From JAAYQU01 sp037441445 (lineage in GTDB: Bacteria; Bacteroidota; Bacteroidia; Bacteroidales; Salinivirgaceae): a DNA stretch of 15,200 nt. Both the position numbers and the translations under genes were made by a program. The first letter of the stretch is position 1. Each line of letters opens with the position of its first letter. Below, in pieces: positions 1 through 7,502 of the stretch. Below the pieces are notes generated by a model. It ran no database searches, was not told the DNA's origin, and was given only the letters and a program-made list of their open reading frames with translations. The DNA is taken from assembly GCA_037441445.1 (NCBI GenBank), contig JBBISE010000078.1, forward strand, positions 1 to 15,200. The letters are read 5' to 3'.

Positions 1-152
1 TTAATCATGCCCCTGTGTGTCGAAAAATCGGTTGTCGGCATGGGCGTTTCATGTTTTCAAAATTTTTCAGTTTAAGGTCACATGTAACTTCATGCCGACC
101 TTAATCATGCCGCTTCTGCTACGAAAAATCGTTTGTCGGCTTGTGCGTTTCA
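1..152. repeat. Two imperfect ~51-bp direct repeats, about 100 bp apart, with inverted arms
   Basis: Positions 1-51 and 101-152 are copies of one unit. Both begin with the same 11 bases (TTAATCATGCC), then differ over about ten bases, then match at 28 of 31 positions (21-51 against 122-152), including CGAAAAATCG, TTGTCGGC and GCGTTTCA. Between them, 91-99 (CATGCCGAC) is the exact reverse complement of 34-42 and, with one mismatch, of 135-143, so the transcript can fold into stems. The first copy starts at the window edge, so the array may continue to the left. The block begins about 9 bp downstream of the sufC stop, on the side where sufD would be expected. It shows no good coding frame. It could be a dispersed intergenic repeat family or an RNA structure at an operon boundary; the sequence alone does not decide. 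Confidence 0.75.
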
Positions 153-160
153 ATCCGGGT

Positions 161-898
161 TTATTTTAACCAGTCGTATCCTTTTTCTTCGAGTTCGAGC
201 GCGAGTTCCTTACCGCCGGTTTTTATAATTTTACCTTGATAGAGAACATGTACAAAATCAGGTACTATGTAGTCTAGCAATCGCTGATAGTGGGTTATGA
301 CAATGGATGCGTTGTCTTTCGATTTCAATTTATTTACTCCGTTAGCAACAACCCGGAGAGCGTCAATGTCCAGGCCAGAATCGGTTTCGTCAAGGATAGA
401 GAGCTTGGGCTCGAGCATGGCCATCTGGAATATCTCGTTTTTCTTTTTTTCTCCACCCGAAAAACCCTCGTTCACGGAACGGTTGGTCAGTTGGCTGTCA
501 ATGCCGACAAGCTCCTTCTTTTCGCGCATCAACTTCAGAAAGTCCGATGCTGCAATGGGATTAAGCCCTTTGTGTTTTCGGTGTTCATTTACAGCAGTTT
601 TCATGAAGTTAACCATGCTAACGCCAGGTATTTCTACCGGATATTGAAAACTTAGAAAAATGCCATCGCGGCTGCGTTCCTCGGGAGCCATGTCCAACAG
701 GTCTTTTCCCATGTAAGTTACTTCTCCTTCTGTCACTTCGAAGCGCTCATTTCCCGCCAATACCGCTGAAAGGGTACTTTTCCCCGATCCATTGGGGCCC
801 ATAATAGCATGAACTTCGCCCGCATTAACAGTAAGATTTATTCCTTTCAGGATTTCTTTACCATCTATATTAGCGTGTAGGTTTTTTATCTGGAGCAT
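161..898 (-). CDS. sufC: SufC, Fe-S cluster assembly ABC-type ATPase
   Basis: SufC is the cytoplasmic ATPase of the SUF machinery. It binds SufB and SufD, and ATP binding and hydrolysis drive the structural change that lets the SufBCD scaffold build Fe-S clusters. The 245-residue protein is full length for the family. Visible motifs are Walker A GPNGSGKST at residues 34-42, the SufC-type signature SGGEKKKNEI, the adjoining Walker B region SILDETDSGLDID, and the H-loop histidine in VITHYQRLL. There are no membrane segments, as expected for this soluble ABC ATPase. The ATG start lies 88 bp downstream of the sufB stop in the same direction, so the two are probably cotranscribed, though the gap is larger than usual for tightly coupled suf genes. 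Only about 9 bp after its stop begins a block of repeats; sufD is not within the window. Confidence 0.97.
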   Translation of the reverse strand: MLQIKNLHANIDGKEILKGINLTVNAGEVHAIMGPNGSGKSTLSAVLAGNERFEVTEGEVTYMGKDLLDMAPEERSRDGIFLSFQYPVEIPGVSMVNFMKTAVNEHRKHKGLNPIAASDFLKLMREKKELVGIDSQLTNRSVNEGFSGGEKKKNEIFQMAMLEPKLSILDETDSGLDIDALRVVANGVNKLKSKDNASIVITHYQRLLDYIVPDFVHVLYQGKIIKTGGKELALELEEKGYDWLK

Positions 899-986
899 GT
901 TGTTGTGTGTTTATGTGGATGTTTGAAATTATTTTCGATTTTGTTTTTTAGTGCGTTATCTGTATTGCCTCCGAGTCTCCCGATCT

Positions 987-2435
987 TTACCCCACACTCC
1001 CCTCCAAACTAATCTGCAACAACTTTTGCGCCTCAACGGCAAACTCCATGGGCAATTGGTTCAAAACCTCGCGGGCATAGCCGTTCACAATCAGGCCAAC
1101 GGCCGTTTCTGTGTCAATTCCACGTTGGTTGCAATAGAAAAGTTGGTCCTCTCCAATTTTTGATGTTGTAGCTTCGTGTTCCACTATCGACGAATCGTTT
1201 TGAATATCAATGTAGGGGAAAGTATGGGCACCACACTGGTCGCCAAGCAAAAGGGAGTCGCACTGGCTGAAATTTCGTGCATTCTCGGCACGTTTCACCA
1301 CTTTCACCAACCCCCGGTAGCTGTTTTGGCTTTTTCCGGCCGATATTCCTTTCGACACTATAGTGCTTTTGGTGTTTTTGCCAAGATGTATCATTTTTGT
1401 CCCCGTGTCGGCCTGTTGGTGGTTGTTAGTGACAGCAACTGAATAGAATTCTCCCACACTGTTGTTACCCATAAGAATACAACTTGGGTATTTCCAGGTG
1501 ATGGCAGACCCTGTCTCCACTTGTGTCCACGATATTTTGGATGATTCACCACGGCAAATTCCACGCTTTGTCACGAAATTATAAATCCCGCCAATTCCGT
1601 TCTTGTCGCCGGGATACCAGTTCTGGACGGTCGAATATTTTACGGAAGCACGTTCTTCGGCAATAATTTCAACAATGGCAGCATGCAATTGGTTTTCGTC
1701 GCGCATAGGTGCTGTGCAACCTTCGAGATAACTCACGTAAGCATCATCATCGGCGACAATAAGCGTGCGTTCGAATTGGCCAGTGTTGGCTGCATTGATA
1801 CGGAAATAGGTGCTCAATTCCATAGGGCAGCGCACCCCTTTGGGTATATAGACAAAAGAACCATCGCTGAAAACAGCCGAGTTGAGGGCTGCAAAATAGT
1901 TATCGTGCGATGGTACAACCGTTCCCAGATATTTTTTAACCAAATCGGGGTGGTGTTGGACAGCCTCACTGAACGAACAAAAAATAATTCCTTTCTCGGC
2001 CAGGATGGCCTTGAAGGTAGTTTTTACCGAGACGCTGTCCATAACAGCATCGACAGCCACTCCGGCAAATATTTTTTGTTCCTCCAAAGGAATTCCCAGT
2101 TTGTTGAACGTTTCCAACAAAGCCGGATCGACTTCGTCGAGTGATTCATACTTAGGCTGTTGCTTAGGGGCAGCGTAGTAAATAATGTCCTGAAAATCAA
2201 TTTCGGGAATTTTCAGATGCGCCCACTGGGGCGATTTCATGGCTAGGAACTTGCTATAAGCGTCTAAACGAAAATCAAGTAACCAGTCCGGTTCGTTTTT
2301 TAACTTCGATATTTTCCTGACCGTGTCCTCCGTGAGCCCCTTGGGGATAGTTTCGGTTTCAACATCGGTAAAGAAACCATATTTATAGTCTGATTGAGTT
2401 ACGTTGTTGATTAATTGATCGTTGTCAGTTGACAT
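987..2435 (-). CDS. sufB: SufB, Fe-S cluster assembly scaffold protein
   Basis: SufB is the scaffold subunit on which Fe-S clusters are assembled. It accepts persulfide sulfur from the SufS/SufE-type donor system and works with SufC and SufD in the cytoplasm. The 482-residue product is close to the family's usual length (E. coli SufB has 495). The C-terminal beta-helix region is intact. C392, in the QCDSLLLG segment, corresponds to E. coli Cys405, and the EHEATTSKIGEDQ segment supplies E419, H420 and E421, matching Glu432, His433 and Glu434. The region around TKRGICRGESSKISWTQ is also characteristic. The ATG start at 2435 gives the expected N-terminus. A -7-type promoter element lies about 75 bp upstream. 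sufC follows in the same direction. Antisense open frames across this gene are taken as shadows. Confidence 0.97.
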   Translation of the reverse strand: MSTDNDQLINNVTQSDYKYGFFTDVETETIPKGLTEDTVRKISKLKNEPDWLLDFRLDAYSKFLAMKSPQWAHLKIPEIDFQDIIYYAAPKQQPKYESLDEVDPALLETFNKLGIPLEEQKIFAGVAVDAVMDSVSVKTTFKAILAEKGIIFCSFSEAVQHHPDLVKKYLGTVVPSHDNYFAALNSAVFSDGSFVYIPKGVRCPMELSTYFRINAANTGQFERTLIVADDDAYVSYLEGCTAPMRDENQLHAAIVEIIAEERASVKYSTVQNWYPGDKNGIGGIYNFVTKRGICRGESSKISWTQVETGSAITWKYPSCILMGNNSVGEFYSVAVTNNHQQADTGTKMIHLGKNTKSTIVSKGISAGKSQNSYRGLVKVVKRAENARNFSQCDSLLLGDQCGAHTFPYIDIQNDSSIVEHEATTSKIGEDQLFYCNQRGIDTETAVGLIVNGYAREVLNQLPMEFAVEAQKLLQISLEGSVG

Positions 2436-2508
2436 TTTTAAGGAATTTAGGTATTAGGTGTTTAGCTATTAAGTCTTATGGCTTTGCCCCATTTACTCAA
2501 ATTTTATG

Positions 2509-2516
2509 CAAAGATA
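2509..2516 (-). promoter_or_regulatory. Candidate sufB promoter, -7 element TATCTTTG
   Basis: On the minus strand TATCTTTG matches the Bacteroidota -7 consensus TANNTTTG exactly. It would place a transcription start near 2503 and give sufB a leader of about 65-70 nt. No clear TTTG -33 element is present at the usual 19-21 bp spacing; that region is AT-rich instead. The upstream frr terminator supports an independent promoter for sufBC. Confidence 0.5.
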
Positions 2517-2638
2517 ACTAATAAAAATTTTTGTTTTGAATTTTGGATAAGTTTGTCCGAATTTATATCATTGAAACTGCCATTTAAACGCTTTTCTGTC
2601 CAATATGTTTATGGTGTAGTGCGTTTTTAGAAACACAA

Positions 2639-2670
2639 AACCCAACCAGACATGTTGTCATGATTGGGTT
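2639..2670 (-). terminator. Intrinsic terminator downstream of frr
   Basis: A 10-bp outer stem (2639-2648 with 2661-2670, AACCCAACCA against TGATTGGGTT, one G-U pair on the minus-strand RNA) encloses an inner 4-bp stem GACA/TGTC with a three-base loop and one bulged base. On the minus strand it is followed by TTTGTGTTT, a moderately U-rich tract. It lies about 32 bp past the frr stop. The other strand also runs into TGTTTTCTT, but no plus-strand gene ends here. Confidence 0.8.
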
Positions 2671-2701
2671 TGTTTTCTTAGAATAATGTTATGTGTATTT
2701 T

Positions 2702-3265
2702 CTATAAAGTCATGATATCTTTTTCCTTTTGTGCCAACATTTCATCCACTTTAACCGAATACTTGTGTGTCAACTCCTGAACTTCGTCTTCGGCATCTTT
2801 GGCTAGGTCTTCTGCAAGACCATTTTTCTGGAGTTTTTTAATCTCCTCGTTGGTGTCGCGGCGGGTATTACGAATGCTGACTTTAGCAATCTCACCTTCG
2901 TTTTTCACTTGTTTCACAAGATCGCGACGACGCTCCTCGGTTAAAGGCGGGACGTTAATGATAATTACCTCGCCATTGTTTGAAGGGTTGAATCCCAGAT
3001 TGGCTGTCAGAATGGCCTTGTCAATGACAGGAACCATGTTCCTTTCAAAAGGCTGCACTCTAATGGTTCTGGCGTCGGGTGTGTTTATGGTTGACACGCG
3101 GTTAAGGGGTGTGGGGGTTCCGTAATAATCGACCAGAACACCGTCCAAAACTGCGGGATTCGCACGTCCAGCCCTAATTTTTGCCAACACTTTACCCAGA
3201 TGGTCAATAGCAGCATTCATGCGTTCTTTAGCATCGTCGAGATATAAATCGAGTTCTTCGTTCAT
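2702..3265 (-). CDS. frr: Ribosome recycling factor
   Basis: RRF acts with EF-G after termination to split the post-termination ribosome complex so the subunits can be reused. The 187-residue protein matches the usual RRF length of about 185. The three-helix bundle and small beta domain order is visible: an N-terminal helix with LAKIRAGRANPAVLDG, the domain II stretch with YYGTPTPLNRVSTI and ARTIRVQPFE, then GEVIIINVPPLTEERRRDLVKQ and the conserved SIRNTRRDTN, where the RRF arginine-rich contact lies. The ATG at 3265 begins the typical N-terminus MNEELDLYLDDAKERM. It is the first gene after the phosphatase gene in the same direction across a 156-bp gap with no clear promoter, so readthrough from rfbB is possible. 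pyrH, often beside frr in other bacteria, is not adjacent. A strong hairpin follows the stop. Confidence 0.97.
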   Translation of the reverse strand: MNEELDLYLDDAKERMNAAIDHLGKVLAKIRAGRANPAVLDGVLVDYYGTPTPLNRVSTINTPDARTIRVQPFERNMVPVIDKAILTANLGFNPSNNGEVIIINVPPLTEERRRDLVKQVKNEGEIAKVSIRNTRRDTNEEIKKLQKNGLAEDLAKDAEDEVQELTHKYSVKVDEMLAQKEKDIMTL

Positions 3266-3313
3266 AGTGGTAATTGCTAAGTTGTACTTTACATTTCTCT
3301 TTGTTCAACTTTC

Positions 3314-3330
3314 AATTGAGCGCTCTAATT
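3314..3330. repeat. Short inverted repeat upstream of frr
   Basis: The self-complementary octamer GAGCGCTC is flanked by AATT on both sides with one extra T on the right. It sits in the 156-bp gap (3266-3421) between the phosphatase gene and frr. It is not followed by a T tract in the minus direction, so it is a poor terminator; an operator role or chance are both possible. Apart from AT-rich sequence I see nothing else convincing in this gap. Confidence 0.4.
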
Positions 3331-3421
3331 TAGTTAAAAAAACAAAATGTTGGACACCGTGTACGATTTTTTATTTTACTCAGGCCACACCAGGCTTGTA
3401 AAAGGAAATAAGTCCGAATAA

Positions 3422-4159
3422 CTATAACGAGGTGTTCAACAATTTTCCGGAGCCAACCAATTTGTCAAAATGTTTGTTGTTCAACACTTTATACATCAAT
3501 TCCAGGTTTTGTATCCGGTGGCAATCTGATCCGGCAAAACTATACATTCCTTTGTCTATAAGTTGATTGGCCATCTTTTGAACATCAGCACCATAAACAC
3601 CCGTAAGGCTATTAAGGTTTAACTGAAACAAGATTCCCCGGCTGAACAACTCCTCGTAGATACCAAAATTGTCGAACCAAAACCCATATCGTTCGGGATG
3701 TGCCAAAACGGGTTTGTAGCGCTCGGTCTGTAGTTCAAACAGCACGTTTGCAAGCCTTTCGGGTGGATTAAGGAACGAAATCTCAACCAATAAATAGTTT
3801 TTTCCGAAGGTGAGCAGCGGAATTTTCTTTTCAATTTTCGAGACAAAGTCAAAATCAATGTAATACTCGGCAGCAGATTCAATATCAATGCTTATTCCGG
3901 CCTCTTTGGAAGCCCTTTTTAGTGCATTTAATCCGGCATGGATGCCGGGGGTGTCGTTTCGGAAATAGTCGCTCATCACGTGGGGTGTGGTTATTACTTT
4001 CCTGTAACCCAATTCAACGAATTTGTTCAACATGGCAAGACTGTCGTCTATGTTTGCCGAACCGTCGTCAATGGCTGGAATCAGGTGCGAGTGAATATCC
4101 ACTCCCAACATGCTGAAGTCGGAAAAACAAGTTTTTCTATTTTTATTCCGGAACCACAT
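3422..4159 (-). CDS. CpsB/YwqE-type PHP-fold protein-tyrosine phosphatase
   Basis: This is a metal-dependent tyrosine phosphatase of the CpsB/Wzb-YwqE family, which in other bacteria dephosphorylates tyrosine kinases controlling capsule or exopolysaccharide chain export. The PHP-family metal ligands are visible: H23 and H25 in DIHSHLIPAIDDGS, H60 in TTPHV, E98 in AAEYY, H154 in AHPERY, and D212 and H214 in GSDCHR. The ATG at 4159 gives 245 residues, the usual size. The reading frame runs open further upstream to an ATG at 4351, but that longer form would overlap rfbB by about 185 bp with a low-complexity, unrelated N-terminus, so it was not chosen. The start is 7 bp downstream of the rfbB stop, so the two are very likely translated from one mRNA. 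No tyrosine kinase (Wzc/CapB) gene is in view. The substrate is therefore inferred only from the family. Confidence 0.9.
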   Translation of the reverse strand: MWFRNKNRKTCFSDFSMLGVDIHSHLIPAIDDGSANIDDSLAMLNKFVELGYRKVITTPHVMSDYFRNDTPGIHAGLNALKRASKEAGISIDIESAAEYYIDFDFVSKIEKKIPLLTFGKNYLLVEISFLNPPERLANVLFELQTERYKPVLAHPERYGFWFDNFGIYEELFSRGILFQLNLNSLTGVYGADVQKMANQLIDKGMYSFAGSDCHRIQNLELMYKVLNNKHFDKLVGSGKLLNTSL

Positions 4160-4166
4160 AGTGTGT

Positions 4167-5222
4167 TTATCGGTGTTGATACTGTGTTTTATAATATTCC
4201 TGGTATTCGCCGCTGATGATGGCACTAAGCCACTTTTCATTTGCCAGATACCATTCCACGGTCTTCTCCAATCCCTTAGCAAAATCAACCGATGGACGCC
4301 AACCCAACTCGCGGGTAATTTTCGATGAATCGATGGCATAACGCAAATCATGCCCCGCGCGGTCTCTCACAAATGTTATCAATTTTTCACTTGTGCCTTC
4401 AGGTCGACCCAGTTTTTTGTCCATAACAGAACATAACAAATAAATCAGGTCAATGTTTTTCCACTCGTTCTCGCCACCAATGTTGTAGGTGTCTCCGTTC
4501 TGGCCTTTATGGAATATTAAATCAATGGCTGAGGCGTGATCTTCGACATAAAGCCAGTCTCGGACATTCTCTCCTTTGCCGTAAACCGGCACAGGTCGAT
4601 TTTGCTTTATATTATTGATTGCCAGCGGTATAAGTTTTTCCGGAAATTGGTTTGGTCCGTAATTATTAGAACAGTTGCTTATGACAACCGGCATCCCGTA
4701 AGTATCGTGATATGCCCTGACCAAATGGTCGGATGAGGCCTTTGAAGCTGAATAGGGACTATGTGGGTCATACGGTGTTGTTTCAACAAATTTGCCAGTT
4801 TCGCCTAATGTTCCATATACCTCGTCGGTGGAAATATGATAAAATAGTTTTCCCTGCATGTTTTGCCGCCACTCTTCACGTGCAGCGTTTAAAAGAACTA
4901 CCGTTCCAACTATATTGGTCATAATAAACGACATAGGATTGGAAATAGAACGATCAACATGCGATTCGGCTGCCAGATGGATTACCCCATCGAAGTGATA
5001 TTTTGCAAAAAGCTGGGTTATGAATTCGCTGTCGCAAATATCGCCTTTCTCGAATATATAATTACCCGATTTCTCGACATCCTTCAAGTTTTCCAGATTT
5101 CCGGCATAGGTTAGTTTGTCAAGGATGACAATCTGGTAATCAGGGTATTTGGTAACAAAGCGGCGCACAACATGCGACCCAATAAAACCGGCTCCACCGG
5201 TAATTAGAATTGTTTTTTTCAT
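4167..5222 (-). CDS. rfbB: dTDP-glucose 4,6-dehydratase
   Basis: RfbB/RmlB converts dTDP-D-glucose to dTDP-4-keto-6-deoxy-D-glucose using bound NAD+, the second step toward dTDP-L-rhamnose and other deoxysugars of surface glycans. The 351-residue protein is full length for this extended short-chain dehydrogenase family. The Rossmann NAD motif GGAGFIGSH is at residues 9-17. The catalytic segment STDEVYG at 131-137 carries T132, D133 and E134, the acid/base pair that separates true 4,6-dehydratases from epimerases. YSASK gives catalytic Y157 and K161. NNYGPNQFPEKLIP and VRDWLYVEDH are further family signatures. The other rml genes (A, C, D) are not present in the window. It is the first gene of a leftward unit, divergent from coaD, and is followed 7 bp later by the phosphatase. 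Confidence 0.96.
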   Translation of the reverse strand: MKKTILITGGAGFIGSHVVRRFVTKYPDYQIVILDKLTYAGNLENLKDVEKSGNYIFEKGDICDSEFITQLFAKYHFDGVIHLAAESHVDRSISNPMSFIMTNIVGTVVLLNAAREEWRQNMQGKLFYHISTDEVYGTLGETGKFVETTPYDPHSPYSASKASSDHLVRAYHDTYGMPVVISNCSNNYGPNQFPEKLIPLAINNIKQNRPVPVYGKGENVRDWLYVEDHASAIDLIFHKGQNGDTYNIGGENEWKNIDLIYLLCSVMDKKLGRPEGTSEKLITFVRDRAGHDLRYAIDSSKITRELGWRPSVDFAKGLEKTVEWYLANEKWLSAIISGEYQEYYKTQYQHR

Positions 5223-5282
5223 CTATAGCGTGGTTTATGTTTCCGAATGATTGAATAGAACGTTTAATTAAGAAATTATTTG

Positions 5283-5310
5283 CAAAAATAGGGATTGTAT
5301 CCCAAAAATA
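5283..5310 (-). promoter_or_regulatory. Candidate rfbB promoter: two -7-like elements flanking a small palindrome
   Basis: Read on the minus strand, TATTTTTG occurs at 5303-5310 and again at 5283-5290; each matches TANNTTTG. Between them lies GGGAT-TGT-ATCCC (5291-5303), a 5-bp inverted repeat with a three-base centre, which could be an operator or chance. A TTTG lies upstream of the right-hand copy (5327-5330), but the spacer is about 16 bp rather than 19-21. Transcription would start about 60-80 bp before the rfbB ATG. Which copy is used cannot be told. Confidence 0.4.
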
Positions 5311-5402
5311 AAACCGATCCATTGGTCAAAAATGGCTGTTGATCTTTTTTATACCACAAAAAATAGTGACATTTGCTGTTTGAACTAAGGTTGCAAGGAT
5401 AT

Positions 5403-5888
5403 ATGAAGAAAGTAGCGGTATTTCCCGGATCATTTGATCCCATAACACTTGGGCACGAATCGGTTGTATTACGATCGCTCAATTTGTTCGACAAAGTTAT
5501 TGTGGCAATAGGATATAACTCGGGAAAAACCGGATTTTTCTCCATTGAAGATCGCACAGAAATGATAAGGAAAACCTTCGAAGGCCTTCCGAAGGTCGAG
5601 GTGGCATCATACCAGGGATTAACAGTCCAATTCTGTAAAGAGGTAAACGCCCGGTTTATTCTGAGGGGACTCAGAACCAGTGCAGACTTTGAGTTTGAGC
5701 GCAATATAGCCCAAATGAACAAATATATGTTCCCCGAGCTCGACACGGTTTTTCTTTTATCAACCCCGGAGTTAACCCCTGTAAACTCGACAATAATAAG
5801 GGATATTTACCGTAATGGAGGCGACATTTCACTTTTCGTTCCAAAAGCAATTATTCCCGACATCGAACGGAATTTTACCATCAAATAA
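5403..5888 (+). CDS. coaD: Phosphopantetheine adenylyltransferase
   Basis: CoaD transfers AMP from ATP to 4'-phosphopantetheine, giving dephospho-CoA, the penultimate step of coenzyme A synthesis in the cytoplasm. The 161-residue product matches the family length (E. coli 159). The nucleotidyltransferase signature is near the N-terminus: PGSFDPITLGH, with the TLGH (T/HxGH) motif at residues 15-18. RGLRTSADFEFE and the C-terminal VNSTIIRDI, the ISSTxxR-like nucleotide-binding segment, are also present. I chose the ATG at 5403, preceded by AAGGA at 5395-5399, over an in-frame upstream start at 5373, because the family begins directly with KKVAVFPGSFDP. It is divergent from rfbB. The upstream region has only a degenerate -7 element, so its promoter is not assigned. 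Confidence 0.96.
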   Translation: MKKVAVFPGSFDPITLGHESVVLRSLNLFDKVIVAIGYNSGKTGFFSIEDRTEMIRKTFEGLPKVEVASYQGLTVQFCKEVNARFILRGLRTSADFEFERNIAQMNKYMFPELDTVFLLSTPELTPVNSTIIRDIYRNGGDISLFVPKAIIPDIERNFTIK

Positions 5889-5902
5889 AACGTCCGTTAT
5901 AT

Positions 5903-5910
5903 TAAATTTG
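5903..5910 (+). promoter_or_regulatory. Candidate -7 element TAAATTTG before the thioredoxin-like gene
   Basis: TAAATTTG fits TANNTTTG exactly and lies 15 bp after the coaD stop, about 48 bp before the assigned GTG start. No clear TTTG stands 19-21 bp upstream. It may give the next gene its own promoter, in addition to readthrough from coaD. Confidence 0.35.
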
Positions 5911-5957
5911 AAAAATGCCCGTTAAGAAAGAGTTGAACTCAAAATCCGTGTAAATCT

Positions 5958-7457
5958 GTGAAATCTTTTAATGAATACCGTTCTTATTTTTTAATTTCGT
6001 TTCAACACGTCAGATTATTTTGTCTTGCAATTCTTTTTTCTTTGATATTGGTTGAACCGTTATTTAGTCAGCAAACCAAAACTGTGTTGCGGGGTTGCAA
6101 TGGTGGTTTTGCAGGCAAAACCATCGAGGTATTGTCTGTTGATGACATAATTACAGAAACCTCCGTTTCACATTTCAAAGGAATAGCGGACAGTACGGGT
6201 TGTTTTCGAGTTGAACTCGAAATAAAGGAAATCACCCATTTGTCCATTACTTTCGGAAAGTATGCTGGCATACTGTATGCTGAACCCGGAAGGGATTACG
6301 ATTTGCAGCTTCCGCCATACGAAGACAAATCGGTTGCCGACAGTCTTAACCCCTACTTTGAGCCTGTTAGCTTCTACTTTAAAATAAAGAACCCTATAAT
6401 TCCTGAATTAAACGATGCTATTGCCAATTTCGATGCTATTTACAATGCTTTTGTTGTTCAATATTTTTCTACCATAACCAAATATCGTTTTTACACCAAA
6501 GTAGATACCCTGGCGCCTTTCATCGACTCTCTTTTCAGCGATATAAATCACCAATATTTTATTGATTACAAGAACTATAGCTTGGCATATCTTTATGCTT
6601 TAACACTCATGACGAATCATCAAAAAACCGTAAAAAACCACATGATGAACCGTCCAATACTTTACAATAACCCTGCTTATTCTTTGCTATTCAATCAATT
6701 ATTTAAAGACTACTTGCCCTATTACTCGGACACAAAAGAGGGAAAACGGATTATTGCGGACATTTCAAAAGCAAAAAGTTACCGATATGCCATGGAAACA
6801 TTGGGTAACAATCCCGTTTTGCGTGACACTTCGCTTCGCGAGTTGGTTTTATTGAAAGGCATATATGATGCCCTAATCAACGAGCAACTGCCTCTTTCAA
6901 GCAGTTTGCAAACACTCGACTCTGTTAAATTGCTTTCAAAGATTGATATTCATAAAAAAATTATAGACAATATCCGTCAAAAATTGTCGGTGTTAGCGGT
7001 TGGAACAAAAATTCCTGCCTTTGAACTAAGCAACGAAGAGGGAAACTTGTTTAAATCGCAGGATTTACAAGGAAAATATGTATATCTGAATTTTATCAAC
7101 ATCAATAGTTATACGGCTGATGCTGAATTAAAAACGCTTAATTTTCTACACAAAAAGTATAATGACAACCTCAGGGTTGTTACCATAGCTATTGGTAGTG
7201 GGACTATGCCCGTCATTGCAAAGGTTTTCCGCGATAAGAAATACGAGTGGCTATTACTTGATGGTACTAACGATGCGAGTTTAATAAAAAATTACAACAT
7301 AAAAGCGTCACCAACCTGTTATCTTGCTTCACCAGAGCTCAGGTTAATACAATCCCCTGCAGCGGGACCGAATGATTTTTTTGAATATTACTTTATTAAA
7401 GTTCTGCGTGCCGATAGAATAAATAAACTCCGTACAAGCGGTGATCATCAACAGTAA
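5958..7457 (+). CDS. Secreted DUF4369/TlpA-like protein with a CXXC-less thioredoxin fold
   Basis: The 499-residue product looks like a periplasmic member of the Bacteroidota TlpA-like family. A signal peptide is visible (hydrophobic core about residues 19-36, cleavage likely after the S37-Q38 region). It is followed by a beta-rich DUF4369-like N-terminal domain (about 42-120) with YAEPGRDYDLQLPP, a long helical middle, and a C-terminal thioredoxin-like domain from about 348. There the segment VYLNF, which should lead to WCxxC, continues with NSYT at 383-386, so both active-site cysteines are missing. The usual cis-proline is kept in ASPTCYL (P452). Disulfide reductase activity is therefore not expected; a binding or structural role is an inference. 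The start is GTG, because no in-frame ATG lies in the signal region and a stop lies just upstream, so the exact start is uncertain. The next gene follows 45 bp later. Confidence 0.75.
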   Translation: MKSFNEYRSYFLISFQHVRLFCLAILFSLILVEPLFSQQTKTVLRGCNGGFAGKTIEVLSVDDIITETSVSHFKGIADSTGCFRVELEIKEITHLSITFGKYAGILYAEPGRDYDLQLPPYEDKSVADSLNPYFEPVSFYFKIKNPIIPELNDAIANFDAIYNAFVVQYFSTITKYRFYTKVDTLAPFIDSLFSDINHQYFIDYKNYSLAYLYALTLMTNHQKTVKNHMMNRPILYNNPAYSLLFNQLFKDYLPYYSDTKEGKRIIADISKAKSYRYAMETLGNNPVLRDTSLRELVLLKGIYDALINEQLPLSSSLQTLDSVKLLSKIDIHKKIIDNIRQKLSVLAVGTKIPAFELSNEEGNLFKSQDLQGKYVYLNFININSYTADAELKTLNFLHKKYNDNLRVVTIAIGSGTMPVIAKVFRDKKYEWLLLDGTNDASLIKNYNIKASPTCYLASPELRLIQSPAAGPNDFFEYYFIKVLRADRINKLRTSGDHQQ

Positions 7458-7502
7458 TTTTTGGTTGCCGGGTTTGATAAAACAGACAATAAACAAAAAC
7501 CT

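Noticed and set aside
290..655. Plus-strand open frames opposite sufC
   Set aside because: They are antisense to a well-supported sufC with intact motifs, overlap one another in two frames, and show no domain or ribosome-binding site.
1683..2144. 153-codon plus-strand open frame opposite sufB
   Set aside because: It is antisense to a fully conserved sufB with no recognisable motif and is best explained as a shadow of its codon use.
2436..2475. Quasi-repeated TTAG-containing hexamers upstream of sufB
   Set aside because: The units are degenerate and short, with no constant period; consistent with simple AT-rich leader sequence.
3381..3397. Possible terminator after the phosphatase gene
   Set aside because: The GCC/GGC arms give only a 3-bp stem and no T tract follows on the minus strand.
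3422..4351. Longer version of the phosphatase gene starting at 4351
   Set aside because: The extra 64 residues overlap the end of rfbB and have no similarity to the family; the ATG at 4159, 7 bp after the rfbB stop, gives the normal length.
5368..5375. GACATTTG as a coaD promoter -7 element
   Set aside because: It lacks the first T of TANNTTTG and has no -33 TTTG at the right distance; too weak to call.
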